In this document: positions 19,720 to 28,133 of the stretch, in pieces | How the letters are laid out: the number at the start of each line of letters is the position of its first letter | How positions within the stretch are numbered: the first letter of the stretch is position 1 | From: an uncultured Bacteroidota bacterium | Lineage (GTDB): Bacteria; Bacteroidota; Bacteroidia; B-17B0; Aurantibacillaceae | Assembly (NCBI GenBank): GCA_903834765.1 | Contig: CAILKE010000067.1 | Coordinates: 1-63,846 of the forward strand | Reading direction: 5' to 3' | DNA length: 63,846 bases | Notes under the pieces: generated by a model | Seen by the model: the letters and a program-made list of their open reading frames with translations, nothing else | Database searches by the model: none | What the model was told of the DNA's origin: nothing | Made by a program: the position numbers and the translations under genes

Positions 19720-20622
19720 ATGAAAAATTCTATACACTTTATCACAACCGTTTTATCAGTAACAATTAGTTTAAACTCTATAGCTCAACATCGCACTAGA
19801 GGAAACGAAAATCAACAACCTAATCAGAATTCTCAAAACCAATCTCAAAACCAATCTCAACAGCAAAGCCAAGTTCAAACTCAGCATCAATCATACGATA
19901 CTCGTTGGGGTCATGGCCATCATAATGGTTGGAATAATTGGGGCGGAGGAATAACCGTTCAAATTGGCAATACACCAAATTACGGTTACAATAACTACGG
20001 TTATGGAAATAATTATTACAGTAATTATAATAACAATTACAACAATTATTATTCTATTAAAAATGCCGCACGTAACTCGTTAAGGCAAGCTGCTCAATTG
20101 ATTGGAAATGCATTACAGTTCTCAGACTGGAATGATACATATTCTCCTTGGTTAGCAAAAGCAATTCGTCACCAACAATACGCTAAACAGCTTTATTTTT
20201 GGGGAGATTATGCAGGATCTTTAAATCATGCAGAACGTGCTGGTTTCTTAGCTTGGAATACCTTAACGTATTTTAATAACGGAATTGGATATAATAATGG
20301 TTACGGAAATAATGGTAATTACCAAGATCCTTATCAAGACCCAAACAATCCTTATTATAGAAAAGGAAATTCACAATCAACGAATCCGAATTCAACTAAC
20401 CAAAATAATACAAGTACTAATAATGCTGATGATAATTTTGGATATAGAAAAAGTCAAAGTACCCAAACAGATAATTCTAAAGAACAGAATAAAAGCAATG
20501 ATATTCAGACAAACACAAAAAATAGCATACAAAAAGCAGAGGTTGATAGTCAGTTGCCACAAAGTAAATTAAGTGATCAAGAGCTATTAAAAACCAATGC
20601 AAAAGAATTAGATGTTGAATAA
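19720..20622 (+). CDS. Exported Asn/Gln/Tyr-rich low-complexity protein
   Basis: A 300-aa protein from the ATG at 19720, which begins a clear signal peptide (MKNSIHFITT... ending SIAQ, about 23 residues). The in-frame TTG at 19693 would put nine extra polar residues in front and was rejected. A Gln/Asn-rich linker (24-60) is followed by a Gly/Asn/Tyr region with NNYGYGNNYYSNYNN-type repeats (85-120). A compact, conserved-looking helical part comes next (125-195; AARNSLRQAAQLIGNAL), and the Ser/Asn/Gln-rich tail is disordered. The function is unknown; it is probably a secreted or surface protein. Terminator at 20648-20674. Confidence 0.75.
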   Translation: MKNSIHFITTVLSVTISLNSIAQHRTRGNENQQPNQNSQNQSQNQSQQQSQVQTQHQSYDTRWGHGHHNGWNNWGGGITVQIGNTPNYGYNNYGYGNNYYSNYNNNYNNYYSIKNAARNSLRQAAQLIGNALQFSDWNDTYSPWLAKAIRHQQYAKQLYFWGDYAGSLNHAERAGFLAWNTLTYFNNGIGYNNGYGNNGNYQDPYQDPNNPYYRKGNSQSTNPNSTNQNNTSTNNADDNFGYRKSQSTQTDNSKEQNKSNDIQTNTKNSIQKAEVDSQLPQSKLSDQELLKTNAKELDVE

Positions 20623-20647
20623 AATGGATTATCTTTAATTATTGTCG

Positions 20648-20674
20648 AAAAGTCTTGCTAATTGCAAGACTTTT
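20648..20674 (+). terminator. Intrinsic terminator
   Basis: AAAAGTCTTGC (20648-20658) pairs with GCAAGACTTTT (20664-20674) around a 5-nt loop, followed by a C and eight T residues. It lies 26 bases after the stop of the Asn-rich protein gene. Confidence 0.9.
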
Positions 20675-20768
20675 CTTTTTTTTCTGTTATCTTTAAGTGT
20701 TTCGTTTTATTATTTTTTACTATAATAGCATAAATAATTGATTGAATATTTATTTATATAATTATGAA

Positions 20769-20815
20769 ATACCCATCATGCACACAAGGCAAATACTAGT
20801 GAAGATGATGGGTAT
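20769..20815. promoter_or_regulatory. 11-bp inverted repeat in the leader of the P-type ATPase gene
   Basis: ATACCCATCAT (20769-20779) and ATGATGGGTAT (20805-20815) pair perfectly, separated by 25 bases. It lies about 35-80 bases upstream of the probable original ATG (20851) of the Mg-type P-ATPase. There is no T run, so it is not a simple terminator. A structured RNA leader or an operator for a dimeric regulator are both possible. Confidence 0.4.
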
Positions 20816-20948
20816 AACATTTGACAATTAAAAAACAATAATATCTACACATGAATATTTCTTCGGATTATTTGAAAGCATTTATAGCAGTTTAAATACT
20901 AGTATTGCTGGTTTATCCAATGAAATAGCTAAACAACGACTAGTTGAA

Positions 20949-23363
20949 TTGCATAAATCAGAAAAAAAAGAAACGCGTTTTAAGCGAGAGTTTAAATTAT
21001 TAGTTCGCCAATTTACAAACCCATTAATTTTATTATTAGTGGTTGCGGTTGTACTTTCAGCTGTTTTAGGTGAGAATTCTGATACGCTTATTATCTTATT
21101 TATTTTGATAAGTACTGGGTTAATGAGTTTCTTTCAAGAACAGCAAGCAGTTAGGGCTGTAGAGAAACTTCAACAAATTATAAAACTAAAATGTTTGGTG
21201 GTTCGAGATGGAAAAGAGGAATCAATTAATACAGAAGATGTTGTTCAAGGCGATATTATTATATTTAATGCTGGTGACATTATACCTGCCGATTGCCGGA
21301 TCATCAGTAGTAACGAACTTCATGTCAACGAAAGCACTTTAACAGGAGAATCCTTTCCAGTAGAAAAAATGGAAGGTACTCTTAAAGAGTCGTCAACAAT
21401 TGCTGCTAAAACTAATTGTTTGTGGAAAGGAACAAGTGTTGTTAGCGGTAAGGCAACTGCTATTGTTCTATTTACAGGGTTTGATTCGGTTTTCGGTAAA
21501 ATACAAAAAAGTATATCTAATCAGTCTGAAACAGCTTTTGAAAAAGGTATTAAGCATTTTGGTTTTTTTATTCTTCAAATAACTGTTGTTTTATCGTTAT
21601 TGATATTAGGGGTAAATCTATATTTCAAAAAGCCGTTGTTTGATTCTATTTTATTTTCATTGGCAATAGCCGTTGGAATGGCTCCTGAGTTATTACCAGC
21701 TATCATGACATTTGCTATGTCTGCAGGTGCAAAGCGAATGATGACGAAAAAAGTAATCGTTAAAAAATTATCTTCTATTTTTAATTTTGGTGAGGTTGAT
21801 ATTTTATGTACTGATAAAACTGGAACAATTACGGAAGGTATTATTGAGGTGAAGGAAATGATTGATCCACAAGGCAAACCAAATGAATCGTTAAAAAAGT
21901 GGGCTTATATGAATTCATTTTTTCAAAATGGATTTAATAATCCCATCGATGAAGCAATTATTAAGCTCAATATTAACATTGATGGTTATGAAAAAGTTGA
22001 TGAAATACCTTATGATTTTATAAGAAAGAGATTATCTGTTTTGGTTAAATCACAAAATACAAATACAATTATTACCAAAGGTGCTGTTATAAATATATTA
22101 GGGATTTGTAATACTTATGAAGTTAATGGTGTTGTATATGAAATAACTGAAAGTGTTAAAGAAAATATTGAAACCATATTTAAAAATTATGGCGAACAAG
22201 GGTTAAGAGCAATAGGTCTTTGTAAAAAAGAGAATCATGTCGGAATCTTGAAAAAAGAGGACGAAACGAAGATGGTCTTTCTTGGCTTTATACTTTTAAT
22301 GGATCCGTTAAAAGAAAGTGCTGTTGATTCGATTGAAAAGTTAAATAAGCTAAATGTAAGTACTAAAATTATTACGGGAGATAACCGTTACATCGCTATG
22401 TATACGGCTAAACAATTAGGTATACCTGAACCTAAAATTTTAACAGGAGAAGATCTTAATACGATGTCACCGGAAGCATTGGCGGTTCAGGCGGTTCAGA
22501 CTAATGTTTTTGCGGAAATAGAACCTCACCAAAAGGAAAGAATAATCAAAGCTTTACAAAAGGCAGGCAAAACGGTTGCTTATATGGGCGATGGCATTAA
22601 TGATGTAGCCGCTATACATGCAGCAGATGCAGGCATTTCAGTAAATGATGCGGTGGATGTAGCGAAAGAAGTTGCAGATTTTGTGTTGTTAGAAAAAGAT
22701 TTATCAGTTTTAGTAGATGGTATTTTGGAAGGAAGAAAATCATTTGCCAACTCTATGAAATATATTTTAATTAATACAGGAGCTACGTTTGGTAATATGT
22801 TTAGTGTGGCCGGTGCATCTCTTATGCTTCCATTTTTACCAATGCTACCAAAGCAAATATTACTGACTAATTTCTTGACAGACTTTCCTTACTTATCGGT
22901 AGCATCAGATAACGTAGATGATGAGGCGCTAGCAAAACCTGGGCAATGGGATATGAAGGTGATTCGAAATTTCATGATCGTATTTGGTATTCATAGTTCT
23001 TTATTTGACGGTATAACATTTTATATCATGTATTTTCATTTTAAGTTAACTGATTCTAATTTCCAAACGGGTTGGTTTTTAGAATCGGTTTTAACAGAGT
23101 TATGTATCTTATTTATCATTCGAACTAAAAGATCTTTCGTTTATAGTAGGCCAGGAAAGGCATTGATAATTACCAGTGCTATTGCATTTGTCATTACAAT
23201 CATTTTACCTATATCGCCTTTAGCTGTCTCTTTAAGTTTAGGAATTGCGCATACTCAGCAGATCATCTCTATTGCCTTAATATTATTGTTATATGTCATT
23301 ACGGCGGACGGGTTAAAGATATTGTTCTTTAAATTTCAAGAACGAAAAAGAATGGCATCTTAA
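20949..23363 (+). CDS. Magnesium-type P-type ATPase (P3B, MgtA-like), N-terminus probably frameshifted
   Basis: ATP-driven cation pump of the inner membrane, most like MgtA/MgtB. Motifs: LTGES (actuator domain), VGMAPELLPAIMTF (M4, matching the MgtA-type TPELLP), CTDKTGTITEG (phosphorylated Asp), ITGDN and YMGDGINDVAA. About eight further hydrophobic segments follow the usual order, and 804 residues run from the TTG at 20949. The family's N-terminal motif (LNTSIAGLSNEIAKQRL) is present just upstream in the same frame from about 20885, but that frame has no ATG, GTG or TTG. An ATG at 20851 begins a fitting start (MNISSDYLK) that goes out of frame at the A run 20875-20877. One added A there would join them, giving about 837 residues. 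Confidence 0.85.
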   Translation: MHKSEKKETRFKREFKLLVRQFTNPLILLLVVAVVLSAVLGENSDTLIILFILISTGLMSFFQEQQAVRAVEKLQQIIKLKCLVVRDGKEESINTEDVVQGDIIIFNAGDIIPADCRIISSNELHVNESTLTGESFPVEKMEGTLKESSTIAAKTNCLWKGTSVVSGKATAIVLFTGFDSVFGKIQKSISNQSETAFEKGIKHFGFFILQITVVLSLLILGVNLYFKKPLFDSILFSLAIAVGMAPELLPAIMTFAMSAGAKRMMTKKVIVKKLSSIFNFGEVDILCTDKTGTITEGIIEVKEMIDPQGKPNESLKKWAYMNSFFQNGFNNPIDEAIIKLNINIDGYEKVDEIPYDFIRKRLSVLVKSQNTNTIITKGAVINILGICNTYEVNGVVYEITESVKENIETIFKNYGEQGLRAIGLCKKENHVGILKKEDETKMVFLGFILLMDPLKESAVDSIEKLNKLNVSTKIITGDNRYIAMYTAKQLGIPEPKILTGEDLNTMSPEALAVQAVQTNVFAEIEPHQKERIIKALQKAGKTVAYMGDGINDVAAIHAADAGISVNDAVDVAKEVADFVLLEKDLSVLVDGILEGRKSFANSMKYILINTGATFGNMFSVAGASLMLPFLPMLPKQILLTNFLTDFPYLSVASDNVDDEALAKPGQWDMKVIRNFMIVFGIHSSLFDGITFYIMYFHFKLTDSNFQTGWFLESVLTELCILFIIRTKRSFVYSRPGKALIITSAIAFVITIILPISPLAVSLSLGIAHTQQIISIALILLLYVITADGLKILFFKFQERKRMAS

Positions 23364-23468
23364 AAAATTAAACGAAAATTCTTTGTTTAATTTAAACTTT
23401 ATAATATTTTATGGATTATGATGATAAGTAAGTTTAATACTTTATCATTGCACTCTCAAATTTAGTTA

Positions 23469-24264
23469 ATGTCCAAGCTCTCAACTGAAGAAAAATTTAT
23501 TGATGTTTCTGATTATGGAAGAACAATAGCAGTAGCTTGTGCTCAAAAATTAAAACATACTAAAGTAACTGCTATTCACATTACCTTATTGTTTGCGGTT
23601 TGCGGTTTGCGGCTTGATTGCTGTGTATTGCATTTTGAAGAATTATTATATTCTAGCTGGATTTTTTTTAATCTTAAAATCAATTATTGATGCGATTGAT
23701 GGAGAGTTAGCTCGAGCTAAACAAACACCTTCTTATATAGGTAGATATTTGGATTCTGTGTTTGATAATATTTTAAATTTTTTATTTTTCATCTCTATCT
23801 GTTATGTTACGCTATCTTCATGGTGGATAGGTTTGATAGCATACGCGTGTATGCAATTGCAAGGAACTTTGTATAATTACTATTATGTTATTTTACGAAC
23901 GAATACAGCTGGAGGAGATACAACTAGTAAGATATTTGAAACTAAAAGACCTTCAGCATTATTGGGTGAAAATCAAAAAGTGGTAAATGTTTTATTTATC
24001 ATGTACCTTTTATTATACAGCGTGTATGATAAAATAATTTACACTTTCGATAGAAAAGCGTATAATATTGTTTCTATTCCTAATTGGTTTATGACGATGA
24101 TTTCTATTTACGGATTAGGTTTTCAATTATTGATAATGGCGGTTATGCTAACATTTGGAATGATTGATTTTATTGTTCCTTTCTTTATCTGTTATACTTC
24201 ATTTATAGTTGTATTTGTTACTATTAGAAAGGTTTTTATTAATCAAAGAAAAGTTACCAAATAA
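23469..24264 (+). pseudogene. CDP-alcohol phosphatidyltransferase, interrupted by a 7-bp repeat
   Basis: Integral membrane enzyme that would transfer a phosphatidyl group from a CDP-alcohol to an alcohol acceptor. The frame from the ATG at 23469 runs 73 codons and stops at 23690. From 23613 the next frame carries the full catalytic signature DxxDGxxARx8GxxxDxxxD (DAIDGELAR...GRYLDSVFD) and four or five membrane helices. The switch falls at three tandem copies of TTTGCGG (23592-23612). Removing one copy gives an unbroken 262-aa protein reading HITLLFAVCGLIAVYC through the junction. It may therefore be a true mutation, a phase-variable switch or an assembly error. It converges on the helicase gene, with three bases between stops. 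Confidence 0.8.
23592..23612 (+). repeat. Three tandem TTTGCGG heptamers
   Basis: Three perfect copies of TTTGCGG lie head to tail (23592-23598, 23599-23605, 23606-23612) inside the phosphatidyltransferase gene. Seven is not a multiple of three, so each gain or loss of a copy changes the frame. Two copies restore the gene; three break it. Confidence 0.95.
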
Positions 24265-24267
24265 AAT

Positions 24268-25410
24268 TTAGTATCCTTTTAAATCAATAGTGTTGCCATT
24301 AATTAAGGTTGCGCTCTTCCCCATTTTTTTCTGAATAACTTTAAAATGATGTTCTTCTTCAGGACTCACTAAGGAAATAGCTTCACCAGAAGATTCCGCT
24401 CTGCCAGTTCTGCCAATTCGGTGAACATAATCTTTTGGAGAACGAGGTAATTCGTAATTAATTACATAAGGTAAAAATTTTATATCTATACCACGTGCCA
24501 TTAAATCAGTGGCTACAAGTACTCTTATTTTTCCCGATTTAAATAAACTTAAAGCTTCAGTTCGAGCCTCTTGACTTTTTTTACTGTGGACCGCGTATGC
24601 ATCAATTCCATTGGCGTTGAGCTTAACAGCTACAGCATCGGCTCTATGAACAGATGACGTAAATACTAATACTTGTTTTATTTTATTTTGTTTAATAATG
24701 TAGCGCAGTAAGGGGCCTTTTTTTTCTTCTGTGATTAAATAAGCAAATTGTTTTATTAAGTCTAAATTTTTAACCTCTTCTTCAACTTTAACAACAATAG
24801 GGTTGCGTAATAAATTTCTGTTAATGTTGTTTAAGTCATCACTCAAAGTGGCTGAAAATAATAGGTTTTGACGTTTTTTAGGTAGTAAACCAAATACCTG
24901 AGTCATCTCTTCTTTAAACCCTAGATTAAGCATTTTATCAGCTTCATCAATCACTAAAATTTTTACAGCCGATAAAGAAACAGCTCTTGTAGAAATTAAT
25001 TCTAATAATCGTCCGGGTGTTGCTACCAATATCTCAACACCTTGCAAGGCTATCATTTGAGGGTTAATAGCTACGCCACCAAATACTGCTAAACTTTTTG
25101 TTTTTTCTGGTAATTTATTGCTTAAGGCTTTAAATACTTCATTTACCTGCATGGCAAGTTCTCTGGTTGGAACTAATACCAATGCTTTAATGTGTCTGTT
25201 TTTAGTAGTTGTTTGTGTTTGAAATTGTTCTAATATGGGTAAAACAAAGCTGGCAGTTTTACCTGAGCCAGTTTGAGCGATTCCTAAAATATCTTTGCCT
25301 TCTAAAATGGCTGGTATAGCTTCAGTTTGAATAGGATAGGGCTTAGCATAGTTTTGCTCAGCTAAAGCTATTTGTAAAGCAGGTGATAATCCAAGAGAAG
25401 AAAATGGCAT
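24268..25410 (-). CDS. DEAD-box RNA helicase (RhlE-like)
   Basis: ATP-dependent RNA helicase, 380 aa, consisting of the two RecA-like domains with almost no C-terminal tail. Seen in order: Q motif (PFSSLGL...YPIQTEAI), AQTGSGKT (Walker A), PTRELA, TPGRLLE, DEAD, SAT, and in domain two VLVATDLMARGIDI and HRIGRTGR. Short, tail-less members of the RhlE group act in ribosome assembly or RNA turnover, often at low temperature; the specific substrate is not known. The start (MPFSSLGLSPAL) places the Q motif in the expected position. Confidence 0.93.
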   Translation of the reverse strand: MPFSSLGLSPALQIALAEQNYAKPYPIQTEAIPAILEGKDILGIAQTGSGKTASFVLPILEQFQTQTTTKNRHIKALVLVPTRELAMQVNEVFKALSNKLPEKTKSLAVFGGVAINPQMIALQGVEILVATPGRLLELISTRAVSLSAVKILVIDEADKMLNLGFKEEMTQVFGLLPKKRQNLLFSATLSDDLNNINRNLLRNPIVVKVEEEVKNLDLIKQFAYLITEEKKGPLLRYIIKQNKIKQVLVFTSSVHRADAVAVKLNANGIDAYAVHSKKSQEARTEALSLFKSGKIRVLVATDLMARGIDIKFLPYVINYELPRSPKDYVHRIGRTGRAESSGEAISLVSPEEEHHFKVIQKKMGKSATLINGNTIDLKGY

Positions 25411-25533
25411 AATATGTTTGATATGAATAATATTGATTTAAAGCCCAAATATAAGATTTTGTAAGGTTTTTAAATGAACTTTATAAACAATAGAATAGTC
25501 TTTTGGCTAATTTGATTTTTAATTCAACTCATG

Positions 25534-25572
25534 TTAAACTTTTTTCTATTTTAAATGTTTAGTTTACATTTG
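25534..25572 (+). promoter_or_regulatory. carH promoter with putative operator
   Basis: TACATTTG at 25565-25572 is an exact -7 box ending 10 bases before the TTG start codon, so the transcript has almost no leader. Just upstream, TTAAAC (25534-25539) and GTTTAG (25557-25562) are separated by exactly 17 bases. The same TTAAAC-N17-GTTTAG arrangement occurs at 33602-33630 in the divergent folE/photolyase promoter. AAATGT (25553-25558) and ACATTT (25566-25571) also form an inverted repeat overlapping the -7 box. Autoregulation through these repeats is inference. Confidence 0.5.
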
Positions 25573-25582
25573 ACTTTAAATA

Positions 25583-26470
25583 TTGAAACAGAAAGGAACA
25601 TATTCGATTAAAGACCTTGAGCAATTTTCAGGCATTAAGGCACATACCATTCGTATTTGGGAAGTTCGTTATGGGTTATTAAAGCCTAGTAGAACTGATA
25701 CTAACATTCGTTATTACGATGATGAGCAATTAAAACGTTTGTTAAATATTTCGTATTTAATAAAAAATGGATTAAAGGTTTCTAAAATTAGCTTGATGGA
25801 TTCCAATGAGCTTTACGATATCTTGACTTCTTTTTATAATGGCCAAGAAAAGGATCAGTCAACTGATGATAAAATAAATAATCTAGTAGTTGCTATGATT
25901 GATCTAAATGAAGATTTATTTGAAACCGTATTTTCTTCTGCAGTTCGCCATTTAGGATTTGAAAATGCTGTAACAAAGGTAATTTATCCTTTTTTGGATA
26001 AAGTAGGTCTGCTCTGGACAATGGGGAATATTCAGCCAGCACAAGAGCATTTTATCAGTAATTTAATACGACAAAAAATAATAGTTGCTATTGATAAACA
26101 ATCTATATTTAAAAATCCAATTTCTAAATTTTTGTTGTTTTTGCCTGAAGGCGAAATGCACGAAATAGGCCTATTATTAGCTAATTATATGATTCGTGAA
26201 AAAGGTAATCAAACTATATATTTAGGGCAAAATGTACCTTTAGAAGATGTATTGCAGGTTTGTGATACTTACGCTCCTAATTACATTTTCAGCTATATTA
26301 CCATACCTCGAGCGGAAGAAGAATTAAAATCTTTTTTTGATAAATTATCGAATTCTGTAAAAAAAGGCAAGGTACTTGTTTCAGGCAATTTACCAGAAAT
26401 CTCATTTAAGTTGCCCGCTAATCTTAAGCGTGTAACATCCATAAAAGATTTAGCTAAAATTTTAGAATAG
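25583..26470 (+). CDS. carH: CarH/LitR-type MerR regulator, B12-dependent photoreceptor
   Basis: A 295-aa transcription factor. Residues 6-75 are a MerR winged helix (YSIKDLEQFSGIKAHTIRIWEVRYG). Residues about 90-180 are the four-helix cobalamin-cap domain with the Wx9EH motif (W145, E155, H156). Residues about 183-290 are a Rossmann B12 domain with ExHxxG (E191-H193-G196), whose His can ligate cobalt. In CarH proteins, adenosylcobalamin in the dark makes DNA-binding tetramers, and light breaks the Co-C bond and releases the DNA. The start is TTG, set 10 bases after an exact -7 box. It faces the photolyase operon, which it probably represses in the dark (inference). Confidence 0.88.
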   Translation: MKQKGTYSIKDLEQFSGIKAHTIRIWEVRYGLLKPSRTDTNIRYYDDEQLKRLLNISYLIKNGLKVSKISLMDSNELYDILTSFYNGQEKDQSTDDKINNLVVAMIDLNEDLFETVFSSAVRHLGFENAVTKVIYPFLDKVGLLWTMGNIQPAQEHFISNLIRQKIIVAIDKQSIFKNPISKFLLFLPEGEMHEIGLLLANYMIREKGNQTIYLGQNVPLEDVLQVCDTYAPNYIFSYITIPRAEEELKSFFDKLSNSVKKGKVLVSGNLPEISFKLPANLKRVTSIKDLAKILE

Positions 26471-26483
26471 TATTTTATATTTC

Positions 26484-26579
26484 CTATTCTTTTTTTTGTT
26501 TTTCTTGAAGTGCTAAGTAAAATCCTATTGCAAATATTATTGTAATAAGTGAAGCGAAATATGGTATTATATCTGCCAT
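26484..26579 (-). CDS. 31-aa single-helix membrane protein
   Basis: A tiny gene whose protein (MADIIPYFASL...) is one hydrophobic helix of about 20 residues (Ile/Phe/Ala-rich) followed by a charged tail (QEKQKKE). It starts one base after the stop of the 58-aa membrane gene, so the two form an operon. From memory, similar pairs of tiny membrane proteins occur in other Bacteroidota, with no known function. It lies between carH (convergent) and the cryptochrome gene. Confidence 0.5.
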   Translation of the reverse strand: MADIIPYFASLITIIFAIGFYLALQEKQKKE

Positions 26580-26580
26580 T

Positions 26581-26757
26581 TTATTTAGATTGAATAAGTT
26601 TTAAATAAATCCCAAATGCTAATATTGAAGGAACCCAAATTCCAATAAATGTTGCATTTTCTTTTTCTCCTAGATAAAATAATATTTCAGAGAATATTAA
26701 CGAAAGTAAAGCAGCTAAAAAAAGCAACTTGTCTGATATTGTAAATTTTTTAAACAT
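26581..26757 (-). CDS. 58-aa two-helix membrane protein
   Basis: A small protein starting MFKKFTISDKLLFLAALLS, with helices at about 9-30 and 37-55 joined by a short polar turn (GEKENATF) and a conserved-looking WVPSILAFGIY. It is encoded 63 bases downstream of cryptochrome DASH on the same strand and immediately upstream of the 31-aa gene. Readthrough from the photolyase operon is possible. The function is unknown. Confidence 0.6.
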   Translation of the reverse strand: MFKKFTISDKLLFLAALLSLIFSEILFYLGEKENATFIGIWVPSILAFGIYLKLIQSK

Positions 26758-26820
26758 TTTTTATTATATTTTTAATTAACTGTTACTATTAAGACAGTTT
26801 AATTACTAAATTGTTTAAAA

Positions 26821-28122
26821 TTATTTTAAATAATTATTTAACCACAAATTTCTAAACTCTTTTTTAGCATCGTAATCATGAGCTTGCTTTTCAATATTAA
26901 AAACTCGGTTTCCACGTGGATCGTTTCCTACACCTGCTAAATAAGCCCAATTTCCCCAATTGCTGCAAACATCATAATCTATTAATTGCATTTCAAAATA
27001 AGCAGCGCCATAGCGCCAATCTAATTTTAAATTGTTACATAAATAGCTCGCTACGTTTTGGCGGCCGCGGTTACTCATATAACCAGTATGTTTAAGCTCT
27101 ATCATATTTGCGTCAATAAAATCAACCCCTGTTTGTCCGTTAATCCAAGTTTGTAAAGCTTCGTTGTTATGCTGATGTAAATTATCTGTTTTTGTTTTTA
27201 AACCAGTTTGTTGAAAAAACTTATTCGAATATTTTTTCATCATAAACCTAAAGTAATCACGCCACAGTAATTCAAATTCTAACCAATACGTCGATTCGTT
27301 TGCTGAAAATTGAGCTTCATATTTTTTTAATTCATAATAAATTTCACGCGGCGACAAACAGCCGATGGCTAACCACGCCGAAAATTTAGTAGAATAATTT
27401 TCGCCTATCATTCCGTTACGAGTTTCTTTATAAGTAGAAATAGCATGTGTTTTAAAAAAATAATTTTTCAATCTTTTATAGCCTTCAGTTTCTCCTCCTT
27501 TAAAATCAATAACCGCTCGGCAATCTTTAGTAATGTTATCTAAACCTAATTGTTCTATTCTAGGTAAATTTAGCTCATCAATCATTGGCGAATTGATAAT
27601 ACTTGGCATTAAAAATACTTCTCTAATAGTAGATTCTTTTTCAATTCGTTTTCTGAAACTTGTAAATATATCAGGTATATCTTTTAGTGCAAAAGGTAAA
27701 TCTTGCGCATGGTACAAAGTGCTTGTACTGAAGGTTTCGAGAGGACAATGTAATTTCCATAGTTCTTTTTCTACCTGCATTTGAGTTTGCTTCTCTTCAT
27801 AGGCAACTTCTTTTTTACTAAATACTTTTCGAACATTATATTTTTTTACAAGTTTAAATAATTCTTCTTCTGGTTTTCCTCTCACAATAATTAAACCCGA
27901 GCCGCAATTACGTAGGCTTTTATCTAAATCAACTAAAGATTCTAATAAAAATTGTGTTCTGAAATTTCCTGTTTTATTAAATCCAAATTCGGTTGCTTTA
28001 TAATGAGCTTCGTCAAAACAATACACAGGTATAATTTCATCGCTTTGTTCAATAGCTCGAACTAAGGTTTCGTTATCGTGAAGGCGTAAATCGGTTTTAA
28101 ACCAAACGATGGAAGTTTTCAT
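26821..28122 (-). CDS. Cryptochrome DASH family protein
   Basis: Flavoprotein of the photolyase/cryptochrome superfamily, 433 aa. The N-terminal alpha/beta antenna domain starts IVWFKTDLRLHDNETL, and the C-terminal FAD-binding domain has SNRGRQNVASYL, LDWRYGAAYFEMQLIDYDVCSNWGNW and AGVGNDPR. The last two stretches are typical of the DASH clade. DASH proteins repair cyclobutane dimers in single-stranded or looped DNA, use FAD and usually a methenyl-tetrahydrofolate antenna, and may also act in signalling. It lies 11 bases downstream of the FeS-BCP photolyase and is the last large gene of the operon. Confidence 0.92.
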   Translation of the reverse strand: MKTSIVWFKTDLRLHDNETLVRAIEQSDEIIPVYCFDEAHYKATEFGFNKTGNFRTQFLLESLVDLDKSLRNCGSGLIIVRGKPEEELFKLVKKYNVRKVFSKKEVAYEEKQTQMQVEKELWKLHCPLETFSTSTLYHAQDLPFALKDIPDIFTSFRKRIEKESTIREVFLMPSIINSPMIDELNLPRIEQLGLDNITKDCRAVIDFKGGETEGYKRLKNYFFKTHAISTYKETRNGMIGENYSTKFSAWLAIGCLSPREIYYELKKYEAQFSANESTYWLEFELLWRDYFRFMMKKYSNKFFQQTGLKTKTDNLHQHNNEALQTWINGQTGVDFIDANMIELKHTGYMSNRGRQNVASYLCNNLKLDWRYGAAYFEMQLIDYDVCSNWGNWAYLAGVGNDPRGNRVFNIEKQAHDYDAKKEFRNLWLNNYLK

Positions 28123-28133
28123 TTATTTAAAAT

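Noticed and set aside
23365-23393. AT-rich inverted repeat after the P-ATPase as another CarH-type operator
   Set aside because: AAATTAAAC/GTTTAATTT has an 11-base spacer, lies just after a stop codon and is better read as a weak terminator; it shows that the half-site is common in this DNA.
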